Shown here one piece after another: positions 46,287 to 56,813 of a stretch of 64,000 nucleotides of DNA (position 1 is the first letter of the stretch; each line of letters begins with the position of its first letter). Made by a program: the position numbers and the translations under genes. Under the pieces are notes generated by a model. It did no database searches and had not been told where the DNA came from. It was given only the letters and a program-made list of their open reading frames with translations. This DNA is from Quercus robur (lineage: Eukaryota > Streptophyta > Magnoliopsida > Fagales > Fagaceae), in contig NC_065535.1 in the NCBI RefSeq assembly GCF_932294415.1, positions 9,481,282 through 9,545,281 of the forward strand. Reading direction: 5' to 3'.

Positions 46287-48557
46287 TTATGAACCAAGAA
46301 GTCTCCAGGCAGAAGCCCCATTCCCCAATTGATTAACTGATTCAGACCAAACGCAGCATTGGTAGAATGCGGCCTTGTCGTATGGTCTTTCTTTCACGGT
46401 TTTTTTTTTCTTTTTTTTTTGGCCAGCAGGAGTAGAGCATGCACTACAGCCAAGTTTGTTCCAAGTGAACTCAACCAACGCGGCAATAGGAAGGCCCCGT
46501 GCACCTTTCAATACACCATTGAAGCACTCTGATATATTGGTTGTCATTGCCCCAAAACGTCTCCCACCATCATGTGACTGGGTCCACATATCCACTGACT
46601 CGCCCATTAGGTATGTGTATGGAAGATAATCTTGATTCTTTTCCTTGCCATCCTTCCCCGTCAACTTCTTCTTATTTCTAATGGCCTCAATTTCCGCCTG
46701 CTTAATGGTCTCCATTATGGAGGTAAATTTCACTGCCTGACTAGCATATCCAGCTTTCAACGCCGCTAACTTCAGAGTCGAGTTCTGAAAATGTGTGTTA
46801 AAGTTGCTAGCAACATGTCGAAGGCAATATCTATGAAATACCAGTGCTCTTCCATCATCCCTTCTAGGCCAGTTTGCAATGGCGTTTTTGATACCGAGAT
46901 GTCGGTCAGAAATTATGCAAATGCCTTCGTTAGGTATCACGCGGCCAATCGCATCTCTGAGACATTGTAAAAACCACCTCCAACTAGACCCTGACTCAGA
47001 ATCCACAATAGCAAAGGCAAGAGGGAATACCTTGTTGTTAGCGTCAGTTGCCATTGCAACCAAAAACTTTCCCTGATATTTACCATACAGATGAGTCCCA
47101 TCAATACTGATAACCGGCTTGCAATATTTGAATCCATCAATGCTTGGACCGAAAGACCAAAACACATAATTCAAAAATACTGTGTCATCTTCACCGGTGG
47201 ATGTGGTATGATAGAACACCTGGGTAGTCGGATCCTGATCAATATATGCCATTAGCAACTTTTGCAACCTTTGATAAGACTCTTCCCAATTCCCAAACAT
47301 CTTCCCAATCGCCTTTTGTTTCGCATCCCACACCTTGTAGTAAGAAGGCTTTTGTCCCTCATATTTCAACTCTATCATAGATCTGAGATGCTTAATTGGG
47401 GTAGTGTGATCCTCACATAACTTCTTAAGGATGTCATCTGCAATAAATTTACAACTCATCATTCTACCATCATTTCGCACCCCAGTCCGTATACACGTGT
47501 GAGGACCCTTGTACACGGTGACTATCCATAGATTGTGGAACTTGGGCTTCTTGACTACGCAGACATACCATGTGCATGACTCATCAACGCATTTCGCACA
47601 AAGTTTTGTCGTGGTTGACCTACTGATAAAAAAATGTTTGTTTTCCTTGAGGGCACACTTTGTTAATACGCGTTGCACCTCCATTTTATTGGCAAAAGTC
47701 AAGCCTTTGCACAAATTCATCCCCTCTCTCCAACTAGACACAAATGGTGTCTCAATATGTGAAGGATCAACAAAATTTTCCCAAGTATTTTCAGAAAATG
47801 ACAAGGCAGGTGGTGAGTATACAGGGATTGTGTCCGTAATGTTTTGGACACTAAGAACATTGTATGCATCAGGTTGACTACCGTCCAATGTCTCATCGTC
47901 ATCAATGTCCCTCTCAAAGTCCCTAAAGTCCCCTTGTTCAATCTTGTCTTCAATCTCATCTCTATCGCCAAAATCTTCACCATTAATGACAATATTTTCA
48001 TCAACATAGTCATCATCATCATCCTCATCCTCGTCCTCATCATCATAATCATCATCATTCTCATCCTCATCCTCATCCTCATCATCATCATCATCGGCAT
48101 GAACATCAGCATGCTCTACATGTGTAAAATACTGGTATTGAGCATCTGGAACTGTAACTTGTAAACTTGTTTGTGTTTGTTGGATTTCCTCAATACCAAC
48201 TTCTGCACGTGGCTCCAACTGTATGTACAACTCAATGTTAGTTACTTCAGGTATTCTCTCCAACTTGTCAAACATGATCTTCACATGTTTGTCTGCTTCT
48301 ATCGCCATGTACTTGTAATTAATCCGGTGCTTCAGGATTTCATTTGGCATGCGATAAGTAATGTGTATGTTGTGCACAGCAGGGTTCTCACACAACTCTT
48401 CCATAACCATCATCTTCAATTCATCAAGGGTCTTCAACCTACGATCAATTTGGGTATAATAGGTCTTTATACCCGGCCCTTCAAATGGCAATCCCTTGTT
48501 CGCATTGGCATTCTTCAACGAACCACCGTGGTATATGATTATATCAATTTCAGGCAT
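46287..48557 (-). CDS. MURA transposase of a MULE, C-terminally damaged
   Basis: A MuDR-family transposase that cuts and pastes its element by DDE chemistry in the nucleus. The 756-codon frame starts MPEIDIIIYHGGSLKN. A PB1-like region covers residues 1-125, then a highly acidic Asp/Glu tract covers about 150-230. The MuDR DNA-binding region has KGLTFANKMEVQRVL and CAKCVDESCTWYVCV. The catalytic core has ISIDGTHLYGKY (D), ICIISDRHLGIKNA (D) and NISECFNGVLKGARGLP (E). At about residue 705, after ALVEFTWNKL, the expected VAYF..HDR continuation and the SWIM zinc finger are missing. The frame instead runs through a Lys-coded A-rich stretch into unrelated sequence. The N-terminal 700 codons are open, so decay is recent. 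Confidence 0.88.
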   Translation of the reverse strand: MPEIDIIIYHGGSLKNANANKGLPFEGPGIKTYYTQIDRRLKTLDELKMMVMEELCENPAVHNIHITYRMPNEILKHRINYKYMAIEADKHVKIMFDKLERIPEVTNIELYIQLEPRAEVGIEEIQQTQTSLQVTVPDAQYQYFTHVEHADVHADDDDDEDEDEDENDDDYDDEDEDEDDDDDYVDENIVINGEDFGDRDEIEDKIEQGDFRDFERDIDDDETLDGSQPDAYNVLSVQNITDTIPVYSPPALSFSENTWENFVDPSHIETPFVSSWREGMNLCKGLTFANKMEVQRVLTKCALKENKHFFISRSTTTKLCAKCVDESCTWYVCVVKKPKFHNLWIVTVYKGPHTCIRTGVRNDGRMMSCKFIADDILKKLCEDHTTPIKHLRSMIELKYEGQKPSYYKVWDAKQKAIGKMFGNWEESYQRLQKLLMAYIDQDPTTQVFYHTTSTGEDDTVFLNYVFWSFGPSIDGFKYCKPVISIDGTHLYGKYQGKFLVAMATDANNKVFPLAFAIVDSESGSSWRWFLQCLRDAIGRVIPNEGICIISDRHLGIKNAIANWPRRDDGRALVFHRYCLRHVASNFNTHFQNSTLKLAALKAGYASQAVKFTSIMETIKQAEIEAIRNKKKLTGKDGKEKNQDYLPYTYLMGESVDMWTQSHDGGRRFGAMTTNISECFNGVLKGARGLPIAALVEFTWNKLGCSACSTPAGQKKKKKKTVKERPYDKAAFYQCCVWSESVNQLGNGASAWRLLGS

Positions 48558-49544
48558 TGTGAACCTGTTACAGTCAAGTTACCATGTTAGTTAACAAACA
48601 TTTTCAAGTTCCCTGATCTAAAAGAAACTTTTTAGTAGGTCTTTAACTTTCTAATAAAAAGATGCGGCCGAGAAACTTTTGTAAGTTGCTTTTCATCATA
48701 CATACAAACTGAACATTTTTTCGTGCCATTTGTTAGTGTAGTACGACTATATTTAACAATTGAACATATACAAATCCATCTATCCTTCCTATATACAAGA
48801 GGCTAATTACAGCAACATGGTATGAGAGGTAAACACATGTAAAGCAAAAGATAATTGCAAACGCAATTTTTTTTAACACATACAAAATTGCAAAAGATAA
48901 TGGGGGACTAAATAATTGCAAAAGATATATCATATAATTTTGTAACACAAACACAGCCACATTTGTTGGTAACACATACAAACCCCCCCCCCCCCCCCAA
49001 ACAAAAAAGAATCGAGACCTTTTCAGTATTTGCAACACATTTCATGCTTAAGACATTAGTATCAACTGAAATCCCAATGAACTATTTTATTAGATTCCAA
49101 GACTACCTTTAATAACCAGATCAGAGTGGACCTTTTAGCCTAATGAACACACGATACACACTCATTACAAATTAAATCTGCTTCAACATTGTGACTGTTC
49201 TCAACAAAAGCCCCTTCAAAAATGAATAAGAGAACCTCTGCTCCATAATATTTTGTTCACACATACACATCTATATTAACCTGTACTAATCTATACTAAC
49301 CTATACACATCTATACACATCTAACTTATATTAACCTGTACTAACCTATACACATCTACTGCTTGGCTCAAAAGGTAAATCAAGCTACTTGACATTGGCT
49401 TGGAAAAAGGAACCATTCAAATAACCTGTTGCTTTGGCTCAAAAGCTAAACAATCCAATCCTGAAAAAATTTCTACTTGCCTAGATGTTTTATGTCTTGA
49501 AAGTTCAAGCTAGTTGAGCTCTCAATAAGAAATTGTTCAATAAC

Positions 49545-49687
49545 TCATTTTTCTTGTTCTTCTTTTCCTATTTTTCTTGATCGTTGTACTTTTGTTTCCT
49601 GATTTGTGCCCCCATAGTACATCCCTAATGTACTCGGTTTGGCACTTTTTCTATTATTAATAATATTCTTACGTTCCTTATAAAAAA
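49545..49687 (+). mobile_element. LINE/SINE 3' tail with perfect 17-bp duplication
   Basis: About 143 bases ending ACGTTCCTTATAAAAAAAG lie between perfect copies of AGAAATTGTTCAATAAC (49528-49544 and 49688-49704). The interior ATGTACTCGGTTTGGCAC and TTATTAATAATATTC are typical of a LINE 3' UTR. This is the plus-strand and longest member of the truncated-tail set. It inserted into the MULE. Confidence 0.85.
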
Positions 49688-50039
49688 AGAAATTGTTCAA
49701 TAACGTTCTTCAAACAAAACCAATTTAACCCACCTACTAGGCTCGTTTCCAATACTATCTTTGTAGGTATAGCAGTCAACTACAAATAATAATACATGCC
49801 CTCTCAATGATGAATAATCAAATGTATAGTAAATATGCTTTTGATTGGTAGCATTATGTATGCGTATACAAGTTATTTTTTTTATTAATTGAAGTTTTAT
49901 TACTTAATGAAGCACATAATTGAAACAAAAAGTGCACGAACCTTTTCTCTTGCTTGGGGTTGAGTCTGGCTGGTTTATTATTTTTTTGGTTTGTCGGGAT
50001 GCCTTCTTCTTTAGTTGTATTTGATATGGTTTAAAAGGA

Positions 50040-50560
50040 GTCTATTGATGTTTGATGACAGAAAATCCTTGCTTAATGATGATGACATGCCTACATCAAT
50101 TACCTTAAATAAATTAAATGGTTTAAATTATTTAGTTTGGACACACGCTATGATTTGAAGCAACATAAGCGATATTGAGAGGAATATATGATTACTACAT
50201 TACTGTCTGCCTTAGATTCTGATCTACATGGTTTTAAAGAGCAGATTCTTTCTAGTGAAACCCTCACTTCAGCTGCCAATGTTAATTCTCATTATTGTGC
50301 TCATGCTTAGGCCAAGGTTCTATTGAGACAGCCATAGTCTTTTGCTTTAGTTTCTAGCATTGGAGGTTGTAATAGCTTCTAGTGGTAATGGTTGTAATGG
50401 TGGATGTGGTGACAACAAGTGATCATTTGGTGGTATGAATTGTACTAAACGTTATTGTTGGGTGAAATACAACAAGACAGAGTACGTGCATCAGGTTATA
50501 GATGGTATTAAACAATCACAGTTTACTTCTGTTCTAGTTGGTAGATTTGATCAAGAAGAA
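50040..50560 (+). mobile_element. Degraded Ty1/Copia-like gag fragment
   Basis: Scattered plus-strand frames recall a UBN2-type Copia gag region (KLNGLNYLVWTHAM) and a Gly/Asn-rich stretch before a CCHC-like area (WVKYNKTEYVHQVID). It is broken in many places and has no LTR or pol nearby. It is a fossil inside the MULE and looks old. Confidence 0.45.
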
Positions 50561-51160
50561 TTAATGCAGGGAAACACCTCAAAAAGAATAAAGTCAATGA
50601 GAACAGAATTTTTTTTATTTCACCAAAATGGCTAATGCAAAAACATATTTTTATCAAGATGGTTAAGATTAATCACATGAATTAGTAATAAATCAAAGAA
50701 AATATAACAAATAATATATAGCTCAAATGACATGCAAGCCAATAAAAACATGGAATTGAAATCAACAACAAAAAGATACTACAAGAAGAACATCTTATAT
50801 TAGGAAAAAACATGGAGTCATTGGAAAACCCATAAAGTCATTGGGAAGTTCTCTTAGTGGCAAAACCCATACACAACTAATACCCAACTACAATAACAAT
50901 CAAATCAAAAAACCCATACCTGAAATATGAAATTCTTGAGAGGGAAGAGCAGTGAGAGAGGCAATGTGGTGAGTGAGAGTGAGAGGTGTGAGAGTTAGTG
51001 AGGCTGAGTGTATGGGTGAGAGTTGAGCCTCTATTTTTGGGTGAGAGTTTGAAGATACTGAGTGTGGACTGAATAATCTATTCCCAAGAACACGTTCTGA
51101 AAACTACTGCTATCTGTTTTTGAGTGTGGACGGAACGGAGTAGTAAAATAGTTCCACCAG

Positions 51161-51476
51161 AACTCGAGTCTTATAGACTCGAGTTCTGTTCAAAGTTAAG
51201 TACATTGTTTGGATAAGTAAATCTCAAGTCTTATAGACTCGGTTTGCTCCAGGAAAAACTCGAGTCTATAAGACTCGAGATCCGTTGAAATTATTATATT
51301 CCTATAATTAAATCTCGAGTCTTATAGACTCGGTTTGTGCCAAGAAAAACTCGAGTCTTAAAGACTCGAGATCCGCGTGGCAATTTTTGCCACCTCAGCA
51401 GTGCAGAACTAATGGAAAGCGATTTTATAAGACTCGGTTTTTAAGTTGAATCTCGAGTTTCAAAAACTCGAGATGT
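51161..51476. repeat. Right palindrome array of the MULE (seven units)
   Basis: Seven units of 22-26 bases occur near 51161, 51224, 51258, 51311, 51348, 51420 and 51451. Full units read AACTCGAGTCTATAAGACTC plus GAG or close variants. Some have one arm changed from CTCGAG to CTCGGT. Spacing alternates near 35 and 55-65 bases. The cluster lies in the TIR and subterminal region upstream of the transposase leader, where transposase-binding sites and the promoter are expected. Confidence 0.8.
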
Positions 51477-52319
51477 TAGTTTTCTAAATTGTTTGAAAAC
51501 GTGCCTAACTAACTAATTTGAATGGTTGAAGAAATCTGATATGCACAATACCTCTAATGGCGCATGCTTGATGGGATGTTTTTTGGAAGCTATGTGAGCT
51601 ATATAAAGAGGGGGAAAATGTGAAGGAAGCAATATACATTGGTGTTTTTTTATTCTCTTATGTTCTATTGTCCCCTTTGGTCCCCATTATTCCATTCTTA
51701 TAATGGGTATGATTTGGTTTTTGCTATAGAGACACCTTTGGTTTGTTGGACAAATTATGGCTTTCTACCATAGGATTTGAATGGGTTCATACTGTTTCTT
51801 ACATTGGCCCAGAGGGTTGCTTTGAGTTATAGACTTATAGTATACTTAGCTCTATTACTTAGTTGGGAAATTATTTTGAAGAAAGCAACGCTTGGTTTTA
51901 GCTTCAAAGAGAAATATACTTTATCAAAAAGTCAGAGAATAGGTGAATGCATTTAATGTAATTAGTCAATGTCCTATGCGATGCATGGATTCTTTATACT
52001 TTTATTTTGAAATAATTTCTAACTATTCTTTTTGGCCCTATAACAATCATCTTATGTTCAATTGTATTATACATATCATTAAGAGGAAGAAAATAAAAAG
52101 AACCAAAATTATTATGAATATACATAATTAAGAATATGAGTATATCTATGTAGCCTAAATGAATTCACAATTATTTAATTATTTTTACTAATTAAAGTGT
52201 ACAATATCACAATAGGAAGAGGAAAGAGCGAATTGACGTGGCACTTAATAATAAAAGTCTTATCAGGAAGATTGTAGAGAGAGTCTTTCAAAATGTGTGT
52301 CCTATTTTATGATGCTAGC

Positions 52320-53162
52320 TGTGGGGTCAGAGAACTTATGACCCGGCCCACTTTCCACTAGGGCCTAGGGCCCGTGCCGAGGAGAGTAGTTGCAGAGAAC
52401 AAGTGGTGAAAGACCAAATAGCCTAGAGACGCAATCGAGGATGACCCTGTTCTCGGCATCCCAAGACTTCAAAGGGAAGAGCGACATCTCGTCGAAGGCT
52501 ACCTCCAACATGCTCCCAGAAGAAGAGGTGAGTAGAATGAGATCAACATGGGGGTACGGAGTGGGGGTGGTTCAAGGTAAATACGTTACCTCCGCATTGA
52601 ATGCGCCCGCAAACATCCCAGTCATATTAATAAGAAAAGACGCCTGAACAGTGTGGTTTCGGTTAGTGCAACTAACAAAAAGCAGGGGGAGGCGGCTGAT
52701 GGGACATGTATTTGAATAGGAACCTGCCTGATAAACAGGTGGAGGGTCAGGATCAACCGAGAAGGGCTATATAATGTAAAGACTTGTGCGCCAAAAGGGA
52801 GGGGGCTTCCAGACCATGGAGTCCTAAAAAAGGGAGAAGAATAAGGACATGAAGCTCCTTGGACGAGGTCGAAGGATCGGTGTCACTCATGACGTACCAG
52901 AATAGATTATTATTGAACACGTCAGGTTCATCCTTGTGCAAATCGCTATGGAAAAGGCCAAGAACCAGAGCCTCCCAGACCGTATCGAGGAGAAAGACTC
53001 CTCGAGCGAACATGGTTTAATTTTGTATGAACACCATAACCAACCACCGTTCGGTGACCAAGGCCTAGCCTTTCAAACTCACGCTCTACAAATTATATTG
53101 TTTGGGCCCTTAACGTGCGAACCTAATATCATTTTGGGGTCGTTACAAATTGAGTCCTTACA
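52320..53162. mobile_element. Solo LTR with perfect 5-bp duplication
   Basis: An 843-bp unit starts TGTGGGGTCAGAG and ends TTGAGTCCTTACA, flanked by CTAGC at 52315-52319 and 53163-53167. It has no internal coding region and no partner LTR, so it is a solo LTR. The open frames inside are LTR sequence and not genes. The family is not assigned. Confidence 0.85.
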
Positions 53163-53457
53163 CTAGCCAATATTTTGGAGAATGTGGGAAAAAATTAATG
53201 TGGATGGGTCATGCTTGGGTCATAATATGTAAAATAATAAGTGGGATTGGGCTTTTCATAAAGTTTGGACTGATTTTAATTTAATTTTAAACTACAGTCG
53301 ATTTTAAATAATAGTAAAAAAAAAAAAGAAGTTAATTTGATTTTTTGGATAATAGTAAAAAAAAAATTAATGAAATGAGGTTAAAAATGCTAAATGAAAT
53401 ATTAGAGTGTCATATGGTAGGAGCTTATGCACTTTTGGTTTTACATAAGGTCTTTGC

Positions 53458-53493
<36 letters not shown>

Positions 53494-56400
53494 TGATGAT
53501 AGCTTGTATTAATGGACAACTGAGAGGAACTAAAAGGGAAAAGTCATGCACGCCCGATAGACTTTAGTTAATCTCTTGGTTGATGTTTTCCAAGCCAACA
53601 TGAGATTGCTAGTAAGTTTGCCACCCATGAAAAATCACTCCCTTACTTGTCATATTGTCTCTCCCTTTGTTGCAAACTAAATTTTGTCCATGGCCTTGGG
53701 CCATGGGTTAGAAAGATTAAATGTTAACTTGGTGGGCTAGATACCATTTTTCATTGATGGACTTGTGATATGGGATGTGTTGTTTGTGGCTAGCTATAAG
53801 TATTGGGCTTAAAGCCTTAATGTATAATTTGCCAAAAAAAATAGGTCACAATACAATATCTTCATTGCATTTTATTCCATTCATTCCCTTTATCAACTCT
53901 CAAGCATAATGTAATTTATACCAAAACAATAAATTTTTTTATTGGTTAAAGCTTATAAAAAGCAAATTTATATCTAAAACAAATAAACAAATTATTTAAC
54001 TTAAAAGAAAGGGGTGAAATACAAAAATTACACATGAAATTTGGGCTAATACCAAATACTAGTAAGAGTTTTCAAAAACATCCAATTTGCCTCCTAAGAA
54101 CAAATAATGGGAAAAATGGGCATTTGCAAAGAATTTACAAATTATGCAGTAAAATGCCCATATTTTGAAATTATTTAGCAAAATGCCCCTGTTTTTGAAA
54201 CTCGATTTTAACAAAATTGAGTTATAAGTGAAACTCGACATTAGCAATGTCGAGTTCTATGCATATTTTGCCACTTAAATTTGTTTGAAAATTTAAGTCG
54301 AACTCGACATTGCTATTGTCGAGTTCCACTTAAAAATACATACAGAACTCGATTTTGTTAAAATTAAGTTTAAAAAACAAGAGTATTTTGCTAAATAGTT
54401 TTAAAACAGATGCATTTTACTCCATAATTAAAAAAAAAAAAATTTCCCCACAAACAACACTTAACATTGTTTAAAAGTTTTATATTTCTCGCTCATTCCT
54501 TCCAATCGCTTATATTTATTATTATTCTTCCTCCTCTCTTTTATTTTTTGGTGAGGAACCCTAAGAAGTAAGGAAAATTATACGGTGTTAAGTGATGATT
54601 ACGCTTAGGGTATAAATTAGATATTTTTAAAATTGTTTATAGGAAAATTCAAAAAATTGTAGTAGTAGCTGGCATTGGTCTAAACAATTTTGTATCTTAA
54701 AGTTAAACCCAACCAAAAAAAAAAAAAAAATCCATCACACACGAGAGTCGCAGTGGCCATTTTATTGACCGTTGCAACAAATTATGTTTGGGCGCGTATT
54801 TGTCGCGCTATAATTCCCACCCTCCCCCCCCCAAAAAAAGGCCCTAGCAGCTCAACGTGTCAAAAAAAAAAAATCCTCTCCTCCTTCGTCCAAGGCAAAC
54901 CCTTCTTCCCTCTCCCTCTCCCACCACCACGGCACCACCGCAGCTCATCCACCGGAAACGACAAGTGGTTCGAATCGCCGATGCGGACTTCAAAGGACGA
55001 GCTTCTCTGCACTGTAATCGCTTCCATTGCTACTACTTGAGAGTGAGTAGTCGTGGCTCACTCTTTTGGAATTTCATTTGTAAAATTGGATGCTTTTTTT
55101 AGATTCTACTAGGTTTTTAAAGTTTTTTTCGACTGTGTAGGTTTTATTTATTTTTGGTTATCTTTTACCTTTCTGAACCACTTCGGATACATTAGCTTGA
55201 ACTATGTGACAATGGATTGGTTTGCTAATAAATATTTTACAATATTAAACTGAGGCCTTTCAAATTGTAAACCTGACTGATAAATCGATTATTTAACCAA
55301 TACCTTGAAACCCTATTCACAATTATGCTTGGGAGACTAGAATAAGAAGAACCGAATGAATGTGCTGAAGTGAAGTAGAAAGATTCAACATGAGATCAAG
55401 AGTGATGTCACTAGAACATATTCCTATTTGGTGAGAGGGTATTAAATCTAGGAAGCATGGACATGGGAATGTGTAGTGGTATGACATGTAGATATGAGCA
55501 ATTTCTGAAAGATTATACCATGACCCGGCGGGTATGACACGGAATACGACATGAGTATAGCACCCTAAATGAAGTGTTCGTGCTGAGAGTTACAAAATCT
55601 CGTGTTAACCTATTGAGGCAGAGGATATTAAGTTAGAAGAAGTAGACAAGGAAGATGGTGAGGATTACAAAATCTTACGTTGACAATAATGATCCTTACA
55701 TACTCTAGGATTGCATTTCTTTGTTTACGTTAAGCATAGACGTTATTATTTGTCATTCTAGTGCTTTTTGGTATTTGCCGCCTTTGGATTTATTTTGACT
55801 AAACCATGTATTGCATTTTGATCATGGCTATCAAATATCACATTTGTAATATTTTACAAAGAAAGAGGATTATATAATATGTTGTGTTTAATGTTTATCA
55901 GATTAATTGGTTGCTTGATTATCATATTTTTTGTCAATAATTATTTTCATATCTACTAAATTATTTTTGAAAAACATGCCATTTGCTTCAATTAGACTCA
56001 TGCTTGCACTCTATGCCTAGGCTCTAGTAGGCCTTTGTCCATATGTGCGCCTGGTGCTCTCTCCAACATATAGTTTAATTATAATTCATGTGTTTCTTTC
56101 TAATTGAGCATGCCAATGTTGGGGTGTGAGGTTATGGGTCAGAGCACTTGAAATTTTAGAGCCTCTATGGCACATGATGTGAGGCTGACTTTCTTAAATC
56201 ATAAGACCAATTTGACCTATGCACTGCACTAACTTTTGGGAATGTAAGGCTAACCAAACCCCACAGCCTCCTTATCAACTCATATCTCACAAATATCCAA
56301 AACTACGAGAGGATCTCACTCTTAACACCTTCACTCCCCCCCCCGCCACCCTATTTTTGTTTCTTCTTACCATGATGAAGGTGAGATGAATTTTATCACA

Positions 56401-56813
56401 TTGTGTGCTTCAGCTCATGGAAAGCTTTTCTTTTGGCGCAATCCAAAAACACACTAAAGAAACTCTATACAATATATTTAATTTGTTGCATGTTGCCTCA
56501 GAGTGCTCTAATTAGTTATTAGGTCATCAGACGGATTGATAGATACAGGCCAATTGACTTTAAGTTGCACTTAGTCTTGTATAAATTTTGGAAATAGGTA
56601 ATTGCCATTTAGAATTACACCTCATCTACAGATAATTGATTTTAACTTTAATCTGTTTGGCCAACTGCCAATTGATTTTTTAAACTTTAATCTGTTGGGC
56701 TAATTGATGGATCCATTTCAATCTCCTGTATCCTTGGTGTGTTTTAGTAATTTCGATCTGGAGTTGTTTGATTCATGTATTTTCTGATTGCAGTTTGTAG
56801 GCTTGGGAGGGAC
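53163..56813. other. Repeat-rich region upstream of the thymidylate kinase gene
   Basis: Contents: a (TA)n microsatellite at about 53462-53489, a fragment of the GGAATG MITE family near 53.86-53.92 kb, a fold-back MULE MITE (54.1-54.4 kb), then a GC-richer CT/CCACC-rich stretch at 54.87-55.04 kb that looks like a plant 5' UTR. That stretch may be the transcription start region of the kinase gene. The rest to 56.8 kb shows no recognised coding sequence. Confidence 0.5.
54113..54445. mobile_element. MULE-like fold-back MITE with CTCGA palindromes
   Basis: Two inverted arms share ATTATG.AGTAAAATGC, ATTTAGCAAAATGC/ACTC and AACTCGATTTTAACAAAAT. Four palindromes occur, including AACTCGACATTAGCAATGTC (plus GAGTT) and its partner with GACATTGCTATTGTC. 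Element size about 330 bp, no coding capacity. No clear target duplication was found because the right edge is an A-run. Confidence 0.75.

Larger units (their letters stand above)
43142..51509 (-). mobile_element. 8.4-kb MULE with MURA gene and enclosed MED27 exons
   Basis: Terminal inverted repeats of about 150 bp pair at 43142-43290 and 51360-51509. Both contain ATCTCGAGTTT..AAACTCGAGAT and a block like GCTGACATGGC / GCTGAGGTGGC. Flanks TAAGTATTT and TAACTAATT are at best a degraded 9-bp duplication. Inside, on the minus strand, are a leader-like segment, MURA (48557-46287), then MED27 exons (45974-44778). The element has itself been hit by a mini poly(T) insertion (46.2 kb), a LINE/SINE tail (49.5 kb) and possibly a Copia fragment (50 kb), so it is old. 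It is not autonomous because MURA lacks its C-terminus. Confidence 0.75.

Noticed and set aside
47844-48164. Plus-strand frame rich in Ile/Met opposite the MURA acidic tract
   Set aside because: It is the complement of the GAT/GAG repeat coding for Asp/Glu in MURA, a compositional shadow.
52390-52647. 85-codon frame MQRTSGERPNSLETQ...
   Set aside because: It lies inside a solo LTR with clear ends and duplication; LTRs do not normally encode proteins.
54960-54985. GGTTCGAATC, a tRNA B-box-like word
   Set aside because: No acceptor stem, A box or anticodon arm could be built around it, and it sits in a probable 5' UTR.
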